Source: Lentisphaerota bacterium (GTDB lineage Bacteria > Verrucomicrobiota > Lentisphaeria > Oligosphaerales > JABHEG01). Taken from it: a stretch of 33,812 bases of DNA. The notes under the pieces were generated by a model. That model made no database searches and was not told the DNA's origin. It worked only from the letters and a program-made list of their open reading frames with translations. Shown in pieces: positions 23,341 through 33,656 of this stretch. Location of the stretch: positions 1 to 33,812 of the forward strand of contig JABHEG010000289.1 of assembly GCA_018676675.1 (NCBI GenBank), read 5' to 3'. The translations under genes and the position numbers were made by a program. Numbering within the stretch: position 1 is the stretch's first letter; each line of letters opens with the position of its first letter.

Positions 23341-24344
23341 CCTGGGTATGCACTTGTCTCCATTAGCCACTACATGCGGGGGTGTCGCGCCCCCCGATGA
23401 TCTGATGGACCGGGACCGGATCAACCTGAGCTGCCTGCTGGACCAGGCTGTAGAAGAGCTTGCCACGTGACGCCGATGTCCGCCGGTTGAAGCGGAAGGT
23501 GAACTCGTCGAGGTAGTAGGCCAAGTGCTCGGGGCTTACGGAGCCCTGGCAGGTTCCGAGTATCCAACGTTTGAGGGGTGAAGCAACGAGATGTGGAAGA
23601 GGAAGCAAGTCATCACCCACGACGCTTTCGGATCAGGCGATCACGCGCGTGCAGCCGGCTTTGGAGAGACCCTCGTAACCAGCCCAACCGTCTGTGGCAA
23701 TCGTGCTTCCGGGTGCAACTGCGGCGGAGACGGCTGGTACAAGGCTCGCGCTGCTCGCGTCGGCCACTCGAGCCAAGCGAATGCGGCCGACTTTTCCCTC
23801 TTTGTCCTGGACCATGATGAGCACGAGGGACTTGCCCTCGGCGCCCCTACCGCGTGGTCCCGATTTCATCCCACCCACGTATGCCTCGTCGGTCTGCACA
23901 ACGCCGAAAAGGCGATCTCTGCCAGGCCGAACCTTGGTTCGCCTGAGCTTGTGCAGCCAGGACCACCCCGTTCGTAGCTCCCCAATCCAGGAGTTCGTTG
24001 CAGTCCGAGAGCGTTGCCCCCATGCTTCTGGCTGGTGATGTGCCACATGGCGCGGATCCACATTTGCAGCGGCTTTTTCGTGTCCTGGAATATCGTGCCC
24101 GCCAGCAGCGAGGTCTGCAGACCGCACCTTTGACACAACCACAGATCTCGGCCGGTCTTCCAGGCGGACGCGCTGGCGCAGCCGGGGCACAGGAAGCCGT
24201 CAGGCCGCCGCAACTGCGCCAAGTAGGCGCGGCAGGCGTCTTCGCTAGCAAAGCGTGTCTCGAAATCCATGAGATCTCGCGGATTGTCCTCCATGGAGGC
24301 ATACACTATATCTAGGGGTCAGTGGAGACAAGTGCATACCCAGG
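23341..24344 (-). mobile_element. IS1595-family insertion sequence, complete but inactive
   Basis: The element is 1,004 bp long. It has perfect 22-bp terminal inverted repeats, 23341-23362 and 24323-24344, each beginning CCTGGGTATGCAC. The eight bases before it (TAGGTGAA) and after it (GAGGTGAA) agree at seven positions, as expected for this family's 8-bp target duplication with one mutation. Its transposase is broken by a one-base deletion and an in-frame stop. Confidence 0.88.
23363..24294 (-). pseudogene. IS1595-family transposase, frameshifted and with a stop
   Basis: The N-terminus (MEDNPRDLMDFETRF) is followed by a zinc ribbon with CPGC and CQRC, then QTDEAYVGG and ATDGWAGYEGL, which hold the first two catalytic Asp, and finally YLDEFTFRFNRRTSASRGKL. 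The frame changes near 23976, where one base is missing after GLGSY; the sequence resumes as RTGWSWLHKLRR. A TGA at 23633-23635 interrupts the chain in the same frame. The stop at 23363 abuts the inverted repeat. Confidence 0.85.
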
Positions 24345-24436
24345 GAGGTGAATTGTCTGATGGCCCTCGACGAGCTGTCACGATATCCGGCCTCCTCGGC
24401 AGACGACCGCTGGGAACAGCCAAAGGTCCCGGTGAT

Positions 24437-24453
24437 CCGGAGTGGCCCTCCGG
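24437..24453 (-). terminator. Hairpin downstream of the C25 protease gene
   Basis: CCGGAG, five bases and CTCCGG form a perfect six-pair stem, 11 bases after the stop codon of the protease gene. Only a weak T-run follows on the minus strand, so its strength as a terminator is uncertain. Confidence 0.35.
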
Positions 24454-24463
24454 CTGATAGCCT

Positions 24464-27400
24464 TCAGTCGCCTCGACGGAACCCCGAGTCCAGGTTCTCG
24501 ATCTCAATAACAAGGTTGTAGTCGGTGGCGTAGTCCCGTTCGCCGACGCGGATGTATATGTCCGTCTCCGCCGTCTCGGCAATGGTGAGGCTCCTGGCGT
24601 TGTCAGTGCTGGTCTCCGCTCCGGTCAAGACGCCGTACGCCGCTGGATAGGCAGCGAGTTGCACGTCATCCCAGCGGTCGAGATCACGTTCTACAGAAAT
24701 GACCAAAGCCTTGCGTCCCGTCCCTAAGTCGCTCAGCACGTACCAGTCATCATCAAGGCAAACGAGATCGTCTCGGCGAATCATAGCGTACCCATATTTG
24801 GCGTACGCACCGGACGACACGCCGCTAAAAAGCGCCGTGGCCGTCTCCTTGTCGTCGTTCTCACCGTTCGCAGCAGTCTCGTAGGCATCGTCCGGTATCT
24901 CGGAGAAAAGCGTTTGAGCGGGGTCGGCCAGGAGGTTGATCCGCAACCAATCCCTCAGTTTGGTCTTGTGTTCGGTATCGCCGTCGTAGTACTCCTGTGC
25001 CGCGACCTTGCTTGCGAGGAATGCTTCCCCAAAACTCATGCCCTCCGCGAGACTGACGAAGAACTCGCGTTGGTACCAAGCAGACTGGCCGGTGACGGGA
25101 TAGGCGGGACAGGCAACTTCACTTGCCGTGGTGTTGGTCGCCCCGATCACCGCGACAGCCCCGCCGTCGTACAACAGGGCCTGGGCCAGACTGCCCCACT
25201 TGGCTCGTTGAAGTGCGTGGTCGCCTTTGGAGTAGGCGCCGGTTCCGGTGGAGAAATTGTTGCAGCTGGCCGCATAGACGACTGATGGATGGTCATTGTC
25301 CATGTTGCCATGCCCCAGGAACCAAGACCGCTCGATCACACTTCCGTCCCGAGTGTCGAGGTAGCCATCATCGTGGGCGTAGTCGACATCGTCATTGTCG
25401 CCAATAGACACACTGGACCATGAGCCGTGGCCACGCCAGTAGACGAGCCCATAGTCGTTGTTGCACCACTGGTCAAAAGCCGATGAGTGGGCTCCTGCGT
25501 CCTGCATGGGCGTCACGGCCTCCATACCGATTCCGTCATGCCACACATCGTGGAGATACGACACGAAGTCATACGCACTCTGAGTCACCTGATCGAGATG
25601 GCTGAGGAAGCTCCCGTCGGCCACGGATGTGTAGTACCACGTGTAGTAGAGGGTGAGGGCGGCGTTACCGTAGTAAAGTCCATATTCGTCCTCGGGCCCG
25701 ATTCCGTACATCCAGGAACTGAGAGCCAATTGGTTGTGGCGCCAGCTCTTGTCGATCTGACGATCATAGCGAATCAGCTTGTGGAAGACCGTCCGCAGCT
25801 TCTCCCGTGCCGTGACGACCAGTTCAGTGCCGCCGCCCTGGTACAGGACATCCGCGACATATCCCCCTACGGGCGCAATGCGGCCCACGACTAAATCCGG
25901 ACGGCCGATGCCACCATTCCACGATTCGCCGTAAAGCTGGTCGTCGTCGCTGTCCCAGTCTTTGAACCAGGATGCGGCGTAATCGGTGTAATACATATCG
26001 GTGAGCGCGCTTTGGGTTGCGCCGTCATCGCCGCTTGCTACCGTACAGTTCCGCATCGGGACCAAGCCGGGATCAGGCACGGGCACTCCCGCGCCCTGTG
26101 CGTTGGGATCGGGATTGCCGAGAAGCAACACGTTGCGCAACTCACTCGTCAGCTTGCAGGTCCAGATGAACTGCTTGATTTTCTCCTGTTCGTCAATGCC
26201 GTTACAGGTGTCGTAGATATCCTCCACTGCCGCCACCATGACGACTTCGCCCAGCAGTTCCTTATGCTCAACAAACTCCCTGAGGCCGTTCAGCAGGCGG
26301 TCGGCGTAGATCTCCTGGCTGGTCACAATCAGGTAGGTCGTATTCTCGTCAATGGTCACGCCCGTCGATCCGTTCAGTACGAGCACCTCCAACGGGTCCC
26401 AGTCCGCAATCAGCGGGGCGTAGACGGCCTCGATCTGGTTCCATGGCTGGAGACCTTGTTCCAGTACAAGGTCGCGAACACGTGTGTCCGCTGGGACCAT
26501 GGTTGTCGGGGGATCCGCGACCGTGCACTGGAACTCGATCTCAATTTCGGCCGTCTGGGTTATCTCGAGGGTCTGACGCTCGTCGTTGTAGCGGACGGGA
26601 GCCGTCTGGATATTGACCAGCACATACCCACTCATTTCGCCTACGCTCACGCTTCCGACGGTACCCGATGGGAAGAAGAGGTCTTGCCCGTAGATATCGG
26701 GGCTGAACAACGGTATGTCGTTCGAGTCCCGGGAAGATAGAATTCGTCTCTGGTCGTCGTCCTCGGCAGGAACATCCTGGAAGTCGACAATGGGGCTGAC
26801 GGGGGCAACCTCGATGGGGGATGCTGTTCGGGACGAGGTCCGGACGACAGTCACCCTCACTGTGTCCGTCTCCACATTGGGTGGCAGCACAACACGGTAG
26901 ACTTTCCTAGGCAGACGTGGCTGCCCCGGTTCGCCGCCGAATGAGAAGCCCGGTACAACCGGTGTTGTCCATCCCCCCCACTCTTCAAGCTCTGGTTCCG
27001 GGAACGTGATGTGGACGCGGGTCCGCTGAACATCGCCGGGAAGCCCCTTGTACAACTCGTTCACGGCACCGACCAGTTCTTCTCCAAGCCGAACGGTGCA
27101 TGTGCTCGAGGCGTATCCCCAGTAGGCGCTCCCCATGCTGACCCACTCGAACACGGCCTCGTACTTCGCGCCGTCCCACCCCCAAAGCGGAGCGGCGAGC
27201 ACGCTTGCCGGGATAGTCGCAAAGGAAGCGGGCACTTCGTTGTAGGGCGGCAGACCAATCGGGCCGATCATGTTCCAGCCCAGTTCAGTAGCTCTTTCTA
27301 CTGAGGTCGCTGGCCGCCCTCTGACATCAATCATCGTGGTACCTCCCGGAGTGGGAGCGGAGTAGTAGACCCAGTAGCCTTCGCCCGGCATGATGTCTGT

Positions 27401-30400
27401 GGGCTGTGCGTACACGCCATTGGCCCAGCTCCACACGGGACATCCCGAGAAAACGGTTCCCGCGTCCGGATCGATGGGCATGATGGGCGAAGATACCAGG
27501 TTCCAACCGTCCCTGAGAGATAGGGAAAAGGACAGCGCCTCGGCATAGTCGATAGCAAGGTGCGTGGCTGTTCCGGCAGGGATAGTCAGCGAGCTCGATT
27601 GTGCCATCCGCCGCGCGATGCCGTCCGGAATGGGGTTACCTTCACTGTCCACCTCCACCATCAAGAGCCCCTCTTCCGGTACGGCTTCATTGTCCCAACC
27701 CAGTTCCACGGGGACATCGCTTGCTTCAATGCGCAACAGCCAGCGCGTCTCATCAGCGACCGGACGGAAATCATGAGCCAGATCATCGCTGGGGATCTGT
27801 AGCGCCACAGAACGGGCGCCATCGTAACCGTCCGGGGGAAGCCCCCAGTCGATCCCCGTGTCAAACCCGTGCGTGGCCGTACTGTTCATCCCGATGACTA
27901 CGTTGTCCACCTGCCCCCCCGTCACGTTGATGCGTAGCCTCCACAGCTCGCCGTCGGGCACGATGGCGACGGCGTTACTGTTGGCCGAAGCAGGGCTTAC
28001 GGCGTTCATCTGATCCACTGCCGTGACCGCGCAGGTGAGAATCCGTTCAGTGGGTGTGACAGCGGATGGCAGCGTATCCTGCACGGCCGTCGTCGTGACG
28101 TCCCGCAGCACGGTTCCGAGGGCCGTCCGCCAGACGTAGCGGTAACGTAACGAGGGTAAATCTTCGGTGTCCTCGTCCGTCGCCGCTCCGGTCAGGACGC
28201 AGACGAGGTCCTGCCCATCTTCAGCCCACGCATCGGGCGTCACTTCTGCGATCACGCCGCCAAGGGACGGGCAACGGCTTACATCCACGACCCGGCCCTC
28301 GGCCCAAGTCACAGTCGCGACGGCCCGGACGGCGGAATCGCTGATGCTGCAGACGAGGGTCAACGGAGCAGATTCCACGGCTGGGTGCAGCACCGTGTCA
28401 TAGCCCGGGGCAAAGACAAAGCTCGGCGAATCATCGCCAACCGCTACGGAATTCAGCTGCCACTGGTAGTGGTACGGTGCGGTCCCCCCCGCCGCAACCA
28501 CCGAGAATTCCCGGGCTGCGCCCTCTGCGATAGGCAACACGTTCGTCACCGCGACGGCATTGGTTCCCGTCCCGGTGGCCATTCCGGGGGACGCCGCACT
28601 GACATGGAGGGTGTCATTCGGCGCGACGACTTCACCCGGGCAGATGTCGTCGATCCAGAGCTCCTGGCCACCGATGGCGAAGGAGTTGACCGGGCCGGCA
28701 ACGGTCAGTTCGCCCAGGTCACCGACCACGTTCTGAACGGCCACGTACGAGCCGCCGATGACCGTGCCGTCGATGTCCGCGAAGTCTTCGAACTCCTGGA
28801 ACGTGCCGTTGATCTCGATGTTCAGGTTGCCGCCGTGTTCGCCGTAGCGCATGATGATGCCGGGCACGGGCGAACCAAAGTCGATCTCGAGCGTGATGTT
28901 GTTGGCCCACATATCCTGACCACTGCCGCCGGCGAAGCCCTGGTTGTCCACCTGGGCGTAGCCGTCGGACGTCCAGAGACCGTTGCTCCACTGGAACGCT
29001 GCGGCGGTCACGTCGGCGCCGCACGTGGTGAACGTGTCGCCAACCACGTACTGCGTGGCAAGCGTCAGGTCTTCGAAGTCGATGCAGTCCGCGGGCTGCG
29101 GCGTCGTGTTTCCGGCGGAAAACGGCAGGTAGTCGTTGGTGCTGATCACCATGCCGAAGGGACCGTCAAGGAGAGCGCCCGTGGAGACGGTGTCGGCGAA
29201 GAGAGACGCCGTGCCGGCGGTGAGGTCGTAGGCAACGATCTCGTCGCTCAGGTATCCAGTGATGTAGAGCGTTCCCCCGTCTGCGCTCAGAGCCAGGCCG
29301 CGGGCTGCGAAGTTCGCAAAATCGATCAGCTCGGTCACATTGCCGTCAGCAATGGTCACCTCGAAGACCTTGCCATCAGCGTAATCGGCGACGTAGAGGG
29401 TGGCTTCGGCTGCGTCGATGACGAGGCCGCCTCCCGTGCCGGGGGCGACAGCGGAGGCGAGCACGGTGGCGGGATTGGTGACAGCATCCAGCGGCAATGT
29501 GTCGCCGGGGGAGATCACGAACACGTCGCCACTGTCGTCAGTGAAGTAGACGACCCCCGATGTCGTCCGCACAACGGCCTGGGGAATGCCGTAGCCTTGG
29601 GCCAGCACAGCCTGGCCCAACGTGTCAAGATCCAGGAGGATGATCTTGTCTCCTGCGTCGGCAATGTAGAGATCGTTGTTGTCAGCGTCGAAATACAAGG
29701 CGTTGGGGTTGCTGAAGCCGGTCTCGACCGTGCTGAAGAGATCGCTCAGGGCTTGGGAGTATGCGCTGCCGGTGTCGTCGCTCACGTACAGCAACGGGTC
29801 GGCCGCAAGCGTGTCCTCGGCCAGTCCGGACGGGCCGTTGAATCCCGTACCGACAACCGTGGCGGTGCCGTCGTCGGCGATCTGGACCACGGTCGTGCCT
29901 CCGCCGCCATCGCCTTCGTTGGTGACATACAGGAAGTAGCCGGCCGGCAGAGAGTTGTTCACCGGCAGGGATGCCACGTCCACTTCCGGCGGGGGCGCGC
30001 TGACGACCTCGAACGCGAGCGGGACAGACACATTGTTGTTTTCGTTCTGTTCGTCGATGTCCCCGAACAGATCGGCCTTCACGTGAATGATGTAGGAGCC
30101 CACGGGCCACATCGCGTCATGCCCGACGGCGAAGCTGTAGTCGGCCTCATCGCCTGTGGCCATCGGATCCGTGTAGGGGACGGTCATGTATCCGCCCATA
30201 ACGAAGGGCGCGCCGTCCCGAGTTGCGTTCACGATACCCGCTTTCAGGTCGACGCCCGTGACCGGCTCGGGACCGATGTTCGTCACCGTGAAGCTCACCC
30301 AGGTGGCGGGGGAGGCGCCTTGGACGATAACGGTGTTGGGGATGCTGATGTCGGCGACAACCACATCGGGCAGCGCCGGCGGCGGGGTTGCCCGCTTCAC

Positions 30401-33400
30401 GAACATGAAGAAGCCGTCTTCGTCGTCAGCAAGGGGGAGCGTCACATTCCCTTCGCCGCCCATCATGTCTTTCTCGTCGTTCATCTGCAACGTAAAGGCG
30501 GTGGTCACATCGCCCTGAGCGTCGGTGTCCACGAGCGTGCCGGTCACGCTTCCGTCCGCGCCGATGGTGAAGCTGCCGGACGTGATGGCGCTCTGTGGTC
30601 CGCCGTCGGAGCAGTTGTAGGTACTGAACGGGGCAACGACCGTCCCGGTGTTGTCCAGTGTGACAAAAGCGTCCCAAGTGTCTTCTTCCTCCAGAGACGA
30701 GCCGCCGAGGAACCACGTGCCTTCCAAGTCTGCTGTGACAAACTGCTGGGCCACCTTCTTCACGAAAGCGAACATGCCCTCTTCCGTGCTCGTTGCCGTT
30801 TTTCCGGGGCCGGCCATGATGCCCTTCCTGTAGTCCATCTGAAGGGTGAGATTGGTGGTCACCGGCGTGCCGCCACCATCGTCGTCGATGAAGTGACCGG
30901 TCACGGCGCCGTCTGCGCCAACCGAAAAGCTCCCTCCAGTGATCGCATTCGTGCCCCCTTCCGAGCTGTTGTAGGTCCCCCCCGTGACGTTACCCGTCGT
31001 GTCAATGGTAAGCTCGCCATCCCACGTGTGGTTGTCCTGCAGGTCGGAGCCGCCGATGAACCAAGTCCCGACCAAGTCCGGGTCAAGAGCGAATTGGGAC
31101 GACTTCTTGATGAAGACGAATGCTCCGTCCTCGGATTCGGCGGGGCTAGCGTTGCCCTCTCCCGCCATGGTTCCTTGCCCCGAGTCCATCTGCATGGTGA
31201 AGGTGGTCGTGACCGCCACGGCCCTGTTGTCCGTGAACGAACCGGTCACTTCACCGAGAGCGCTGACCGTGAGCCCGCCGCTCACGATGGTATGCGTCGA
31301 TCCGGCAGACGACGTGATCGCCCCGCCCGTGACGTTGCCCGACGTGTCGAAGGTCACCGTGCCGGTCCACGTCAGGTCGTTCTGGAGATCGGAGCCGCCG
31401 ATGGACCATTCGCCCGCCAGGCTGCCTGTCCAGGCCGCCGCATCGTTTGCGAATGTTACGAGAAAGTCGTCCCTGGCGAATGTACCATCATCGTACATGA
31501 TGATCGCCTGGAGAGGCAACTCTCCTCTCACCAGTGCTTCTTCGGTCAGGATGATGGCGAAGCCGTTGTCACCACGGCTCGCCATCGGCAGCACGTTCTG
31601 CGTGTTCGCGCCGAGCGTCCCGTAGAAGGCTCGCCCGCGCACGAACGTGACGAGATTGGCAGCTTCCGCAGAGGGGAAGAGAGTGAGAGTCACCACCGAC
31701 GCCGGTGCGGTACCGTCATTACGCAATGGGACGGCAAGTGACAACTCAACGCCGGCCACAGCTGGTCTTCCCTGATTCAACACGACCACGTCACGGTCAA
31801 TCCACAACCGGGGGCCACCTTCAGGCAAGTCGTCCCACAGACCAGCACTCCCAACATCCGTGCCGGTCAAGACTTGGAGTTCACCGTCCGAAATGTCGAA
31901 ATACGCCCCCTGGTGCCACGGTACACCGGCATTGAAGTCGACTTGTATAGGCGACTCGATGGTACCGAAATACAGTCGCGCCGGATGTTCAGCGTGGTCT
32001 TCCAGGAACGCCGCGACAATGGAACTGTGAGGGGGCTGCAGATTTGGCGACACGACTGGGTGCTGGGCATCGGTCCAGCCGCGGATGGCGCCCTGTTGCC
32101 AGTCGATGCGCATCCAGATGTTGCCGAAATCCGGGTACTCGGCGATCAACGTTCCGTCCAGGTACACTTTGCCTGATGCACCGGAATAGCGCCGGAGCTC
32201 GACCTCCGAATCGGGATCGAACCACCAGTCGCCTGCACCGGGGTCGCCCCAGCTTCCATTGTCGCCTTTCAGGTCATTGGCCAACGTACCCGGAGTCCAT
32301 CGGACAGCAATGTCGCCGAACGTCATCCCGGCCTCCTCCAGGGCTCCTGCCAAGCGCGAGAAACCGACACATTCGCCAGCGGGATTCCCCTTGCACCCGA
32401 ACTCGCCCACGTGATCTCCCGCAGGCGATGTATCTCGGGACGCGCACTTGTGGTAGGCATGCAGGTCGTGGGCGTTGTCCGGCGGGGAAAGGTGGGTCAC
32501 CTCTCCGGTCGAGTAACAGACGGCTGATGCGCCGTTCTCCTCCTCAACGCCCTTGAGGGGCAGACGTCGCACGAGTTGCCGGAAGAAGATGTGTTCGAGT
32601 GCGACCAAATTGTCGGAGCCGACGCCGGGACCGGAGTGTTCAATGCCGAATTCAGGATAGGCGTGCGGTTTGTGGTCACCGGGCGCACCATAGCCGTAGT
32701 GGTAGATGCAGTGGTCCTCGCTCAAGGAGGCCGAGTAGATGAGCACGTCAGCGGTCGGATCGTAGACGTTTCCATCCCTTACGGCATCCCGAACGGAAAC
32801 AGCATCGACCTCGCTCGGACTGCCAAAGGCGACGGCATCAGCGAACAAACGCAAGGTCCCGGCATTCTTGTACTGGACCATCAGTATATCGTTTGATTGC
32901 CATCCGCGAGCAGCCAGCGTCGGCGACCCCGGGGCCAGCGAGAAGTAGATCCACGCATTGTGGGTCTCATCGCCGGTATCGACCAGGTTACTCGCCTCGA
33001 ACGCATCGATGGCGCCATCCGGAATGAGGCCGGGGATCAGCACTTCATTGAATGTGTGGCTCGCGCGGTAGACATCACATTCGACGCATGCGCCGGCCAT
33101 TGCCGCTCTCGCGGTCAAAGCGCCCCCCGGGGTTGTCCCCGTGCTGCCCGGAGCAACCGCAAAAACATCGAGACGTGGCCCGACCGGGCTCGTCTCGCCC
33201 GGATAGGGGTCGTTCCCCAATGAGAGTGCATCGACATCATCGTCCACTGCCAGGCCGAAGTCACCGTTCGGCAGCAACTGCACGGCGCCGCCCGGGCTCG
33301 TCTTCATCCGGATCGTGTAGCTACTGGCCCCGCTCTCCGAGTACAACACGGCCCGGGCCCGGGCGACGCCCAGAAGTAGGAGCGCAACTGTCAAAGTACC

Positions 33401-33427
33401 GCTGGACCAACCGAACTTGCTTCTCAT
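24464..33427 (-). CDS. Giant secreted C25 (gingipain-like) cysteine protease
   Basis: The chain has 2,987 residues. Residues 1-26 are a signal peptide (GTLTVALLLLGVARARA). Residues about 671-1010 hold three tandem copies of a roughly 113-residue beta-rich repeat. A CARDB-like domain (1019-1142), an NHL/SMP-30-like propeller (about 1160-1440) and Ig-like domains (1610-1820) follow. The C25 propeptide-like region starts near 2122, and the catalytic domain near 2360 carries His2667 (YWRGHGSW) and Cys2722 (YAASCNNFS), the family's dyad. A further segment near residue 350, GECVGFSRLAGALEEAG, resembles a transglutaminase-like Cys loop. No T9SS C-terminal domain is visible. The start at 33427 follows AAAGG. 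A shadow frame of 1,118 codons lies on the other strand. Confidence 0.85.
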   Translation of the reverse strand: MRSKFGWSSGTLTVALLLLGVARARAVLYSESGASSYTIRMKTSPGGAVQLLPNGDFGLAVDDDVDALSLGNDPYPGETSPVGPRLDVFAVAPGSTGTTPGGALTARAAMAGACVECDVYRASHTFNEVLIPGLIPDGAIDAFEASNLVDTGDETHNAWIYFSLAPGSPTLAARGWQSNDILMVQYKNAGTLRLFADAVAFGSPSEVDAVSVRDAVRDGNVYDPTADVLIYSASLSEDHCIYHYGYGAPGDHKPHAYPEFGIEHSGPGVGSDNLVALEHIFFRQLVRRLPLKGVEEENGASAVCYSTGEVTHLSPPDNAHDLHAYHKCASRDTSPAGDHVGEFGCKGNPAGECVGFSRLAGALEEAGMTFGDIAVRWTPGTLANDLKGDNGSWGDPGAGDWWFDPDSEVELRRYSGASGKVYLDGTLIAEYPDFGNIWMRIDWQQGAIRGWTDAQHPVVSPNLQPPHSSIVAAFLEDHAEHPARLYFGTIESPIQVDFNAGVPWHQGAYFDISDGELQVLTGTDVGSAGLWDDLPEGGPRLWIDRDVVVLNQGRPAVAGVELSLAVPLRNDGTAPASVVTLTLFPSAEAANLVTFVRGRAFYGTLGANTQNVLPMASRGDNGFAIILTEEALVRGELPLQAIIMYDDGTFARDDFLVTFANDAAAWTGSLAGEWSIGGSDLQNDLTWTGTVTFDTSGNVTGGAITSSAGSTHTIVSGGLTVSALGEVTGSFTDNRAVAVTTTFTMQMDSGQGTMAGEGNASPAESEDGAFVFIKKSSQFALDPDLVGTWFIGGSDLQDNHTWDGELTIDTTGNVTGGTYNSSEGGTNAITGGSFSVGADGAVTGHFIDDDGGGTPVTTNLTLQMDYRKGIMAGPGKTATSTEEGMFAFVKKVAQQFVTADLEGTWFLGGSSLEEEDTWDAFVTLDNTGTVVAPFSTYNCSDGGPQSAITSGSFTIGADGSVTGTLVDTDAQGDVTTAFTLQMNDEKDMMGGEGNVTLPLADDEDGFFMFVKRATPPPALPDVVVADISIPNTVIVQGASPATWVSFTVTNIGPEPVTGVDLKAGIVNATRDGAPFVMGGYMTVPYTDPMATGDEADYSFAVGHDAMWPVGSYIIHVKADLFGDIDEQNENNNVSVPLAFEVVSAPPPEVDVASLPVNNSLPAGYFLYVTNEGDGGGGTTVVQIADDGTATVVGTGFNGPSGLAEDTLAADPLLYVSDDTGSAYSQALSDLFSTVETGFSNPNALYFDADNNDLYIADAGDKIILLDLDTLGQAVLAQGYGIPQAVVRTTSGVVYFTDDSGDVFVISPGDTLPLDAVTNPATVLASAVAPGTGGGLVIDAAEATLYVADYADGKVFEVTIADGNVTELIDFANFAARGLALSADGGTLYITGYLSDEIVAYDLTAGTASLFADTVSTGALLDGPFGMVISTNDYLPFSAGNTTPQPADCIDFEDLTLATQYVVGDTFTTCGADVTAAAFQWSNGLWTSDGYAQVDNQGFAGGSGQDMWANNITLEIDFGSPVPGIIMRYGEHGGNLNIEINGTFQEFEDFADIDGTVIGGSYVAVQNVVGDLGELTVAGPVNSFAIGGQELWIDDICPGEVVAPNDTLHVSAASPGMATGTGTNAVAVTNVLPIAEGAAREFSVVAAGGTAPYHYQWQLNSVAVGDDSPSFVFAPGYDTVLHPAVESAPLTLVCSISDSAVRAVATVTWAEGRVVDVSRCPSLGGVIAEVTPDAWAEDGQDLVCVLTGAATDEDTEDLPSLRYRYVWRTALGTVLRDVTTTAVQDTLPSAVTPTERILTCAVTAVDQMNAVSPASANSNAVAIVPDGELWRLRINVTGGQVDNVVIGMNSTATHGFDTGIDWGLPPDGYDGARSVALQIPSDDLAHDFRPVADETRWLLRIEASDVPVELGWDNEAVPEEGLLMVEVDSEGNPIPDGIARRMAQSSSLTIPAGTATHLAIDYAEALSFSLSLRDGWNLVSSPIMPIDPDAGTVFSGCPVWSWANGVYAQPTDIMPGEGYWVYYSAPTPGGTTMIDVRGRPATSVERATELGWNMIGPIGLPPYNEVPASFATIPASVLAAPLWGWDGAKYEAVFEWVSMGSAYWGYASSTCTVRLGEELVGAVNELYKGLPGDVQRTRVHITFPEPELEEWGGWTTPVVPGFSFGGEPGQPRLPRKVYRVVLPPNVETDTVRVTVVRTSSRTASPIEVAPVSPIVDFQDVPAEDDDQRRILSSRDSNDIPLFSPDIYGQDLFFPSGTVGSVSVGEMSGYVLVNIQTAPVRYNDERQTLEITQTAEIEIEFQCTVADPPTTMVPADTRVRDLVLEQGLQPWNQIEAVYAPLIADWDPLEVLVLNGSTGVTIDENTTYLIVTSQEIYADRLLNGLREFVEHKELLGEVVMVAAVEDIYDTCNGIDEQEKIKQFIWTCKLTSELRNVLLLGNPDPNAQGAGVPVPDPGLVPMRNCTVASGDDGATQSALTDMYYTDYAASWFKDWDSDDDQLYGESWNGGIGRPDLVVGRIAPVGGYVADVLYQGGGTELVVTAREKLRTVFHKLIRYDRQIDKSWRHNQLALSSWMYGIGPEDEYGLYYGNAALTLYYTWYYTSVADGSFLSHLDQVTQSAYDFVSYLHDVWHDGIGMEAVTPMQDAGAHSSAFDQWCNNDYGLVYWRGHGSWSSVSIGDNDDVDYAHDDGYLDTRDGSVIERSWFLGHGNMDNDHPSVVYAASCNNFSTGTGAYSKGDHALQRAKWGSLAQALLYDGGAVAVIGATNTTASEVACPAYPVTGQSAWYQREFFVSLAEGMSFGEAFLASKVAAQEYYDGDTEHKTKLRDWLRINLLADPAQTLFSEIPDDAYETAANGENDDKETATALFSGVSSGAYAKYGYAMIRRDDLVCLDDDWYVLSDLGTGRKALVISVERDLDRWDDVQLAAYPAAYGVLTGAETSTDNARSLTIAETAETDIYIRVGERDYATDYNLVIEIENLDSGFRRGD
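30395..31415 (-). repeat. Three tandem protein repeats inside the C25 protease
   Basis: Each unit opens with a variant of LxGxWxIGGSDLQ (WSIGGSDLQ, WFIGGSDLQ and WFLGGSSLE), then GNVTGG-like and GxVTGxF/L-like strands, and ends with a line such as FAFVKK. Units begin near 31415, 31075 and 30728 and are 113-116 codons long. They have diverged at the protein level, so the duplication is not recent. Confidence 0.8.
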
Positions 33428-33494
33428 GATGTGACCGCCTTTCTTCGTTGGGTCTTGGCTACCTGTCGAAAAGGAATGCCCCTGCATTCACACC

Positions 33495-33656
33495 TCACGT
33501 CGGGCACGCGGAATCCGACGCTGTACGGGTGGACGACCTTGTCGGAAGGACGAACCAGAACGTGCTCCCCACGCCCTTTTCGGAGTCAAGGCCAATCACG
33601 CCTCCCTGGGCTTCCACCGCAAGCTTGCAGAACGCCAACCCAATCCCCGTGGAAGG
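33495..33656 (-). pseudogene. Histidine kinase C-terminal remnant
   Basis: The minus-strand frame reads STGIGLAFCKLAVEAQGG and STFWFVLPTRSS, the G2 box and last strand of a HATPase_c domain of a two-component sensor kinase. Upstream in this frame no kinase sequence continues and a TGA appears at 33699-33701, so only the end is left. It stops 67 bases before the C25 protease ATG. Confidence 0.7.

Noticed and set aside
24464..24500. Protease ending LDSGFRRGD, like the peptide encoded by common REP-type repeats
   Set aside because: Only a short resemblance, and no palindromic repeat partner is present nearby.
28385..31741. Plus-strand open frame of 1,118 codons
   Set aside because: It is the antisense of the C25 protease gene, lacks any recognisable motif and has unlikely composition; it results from high GC.
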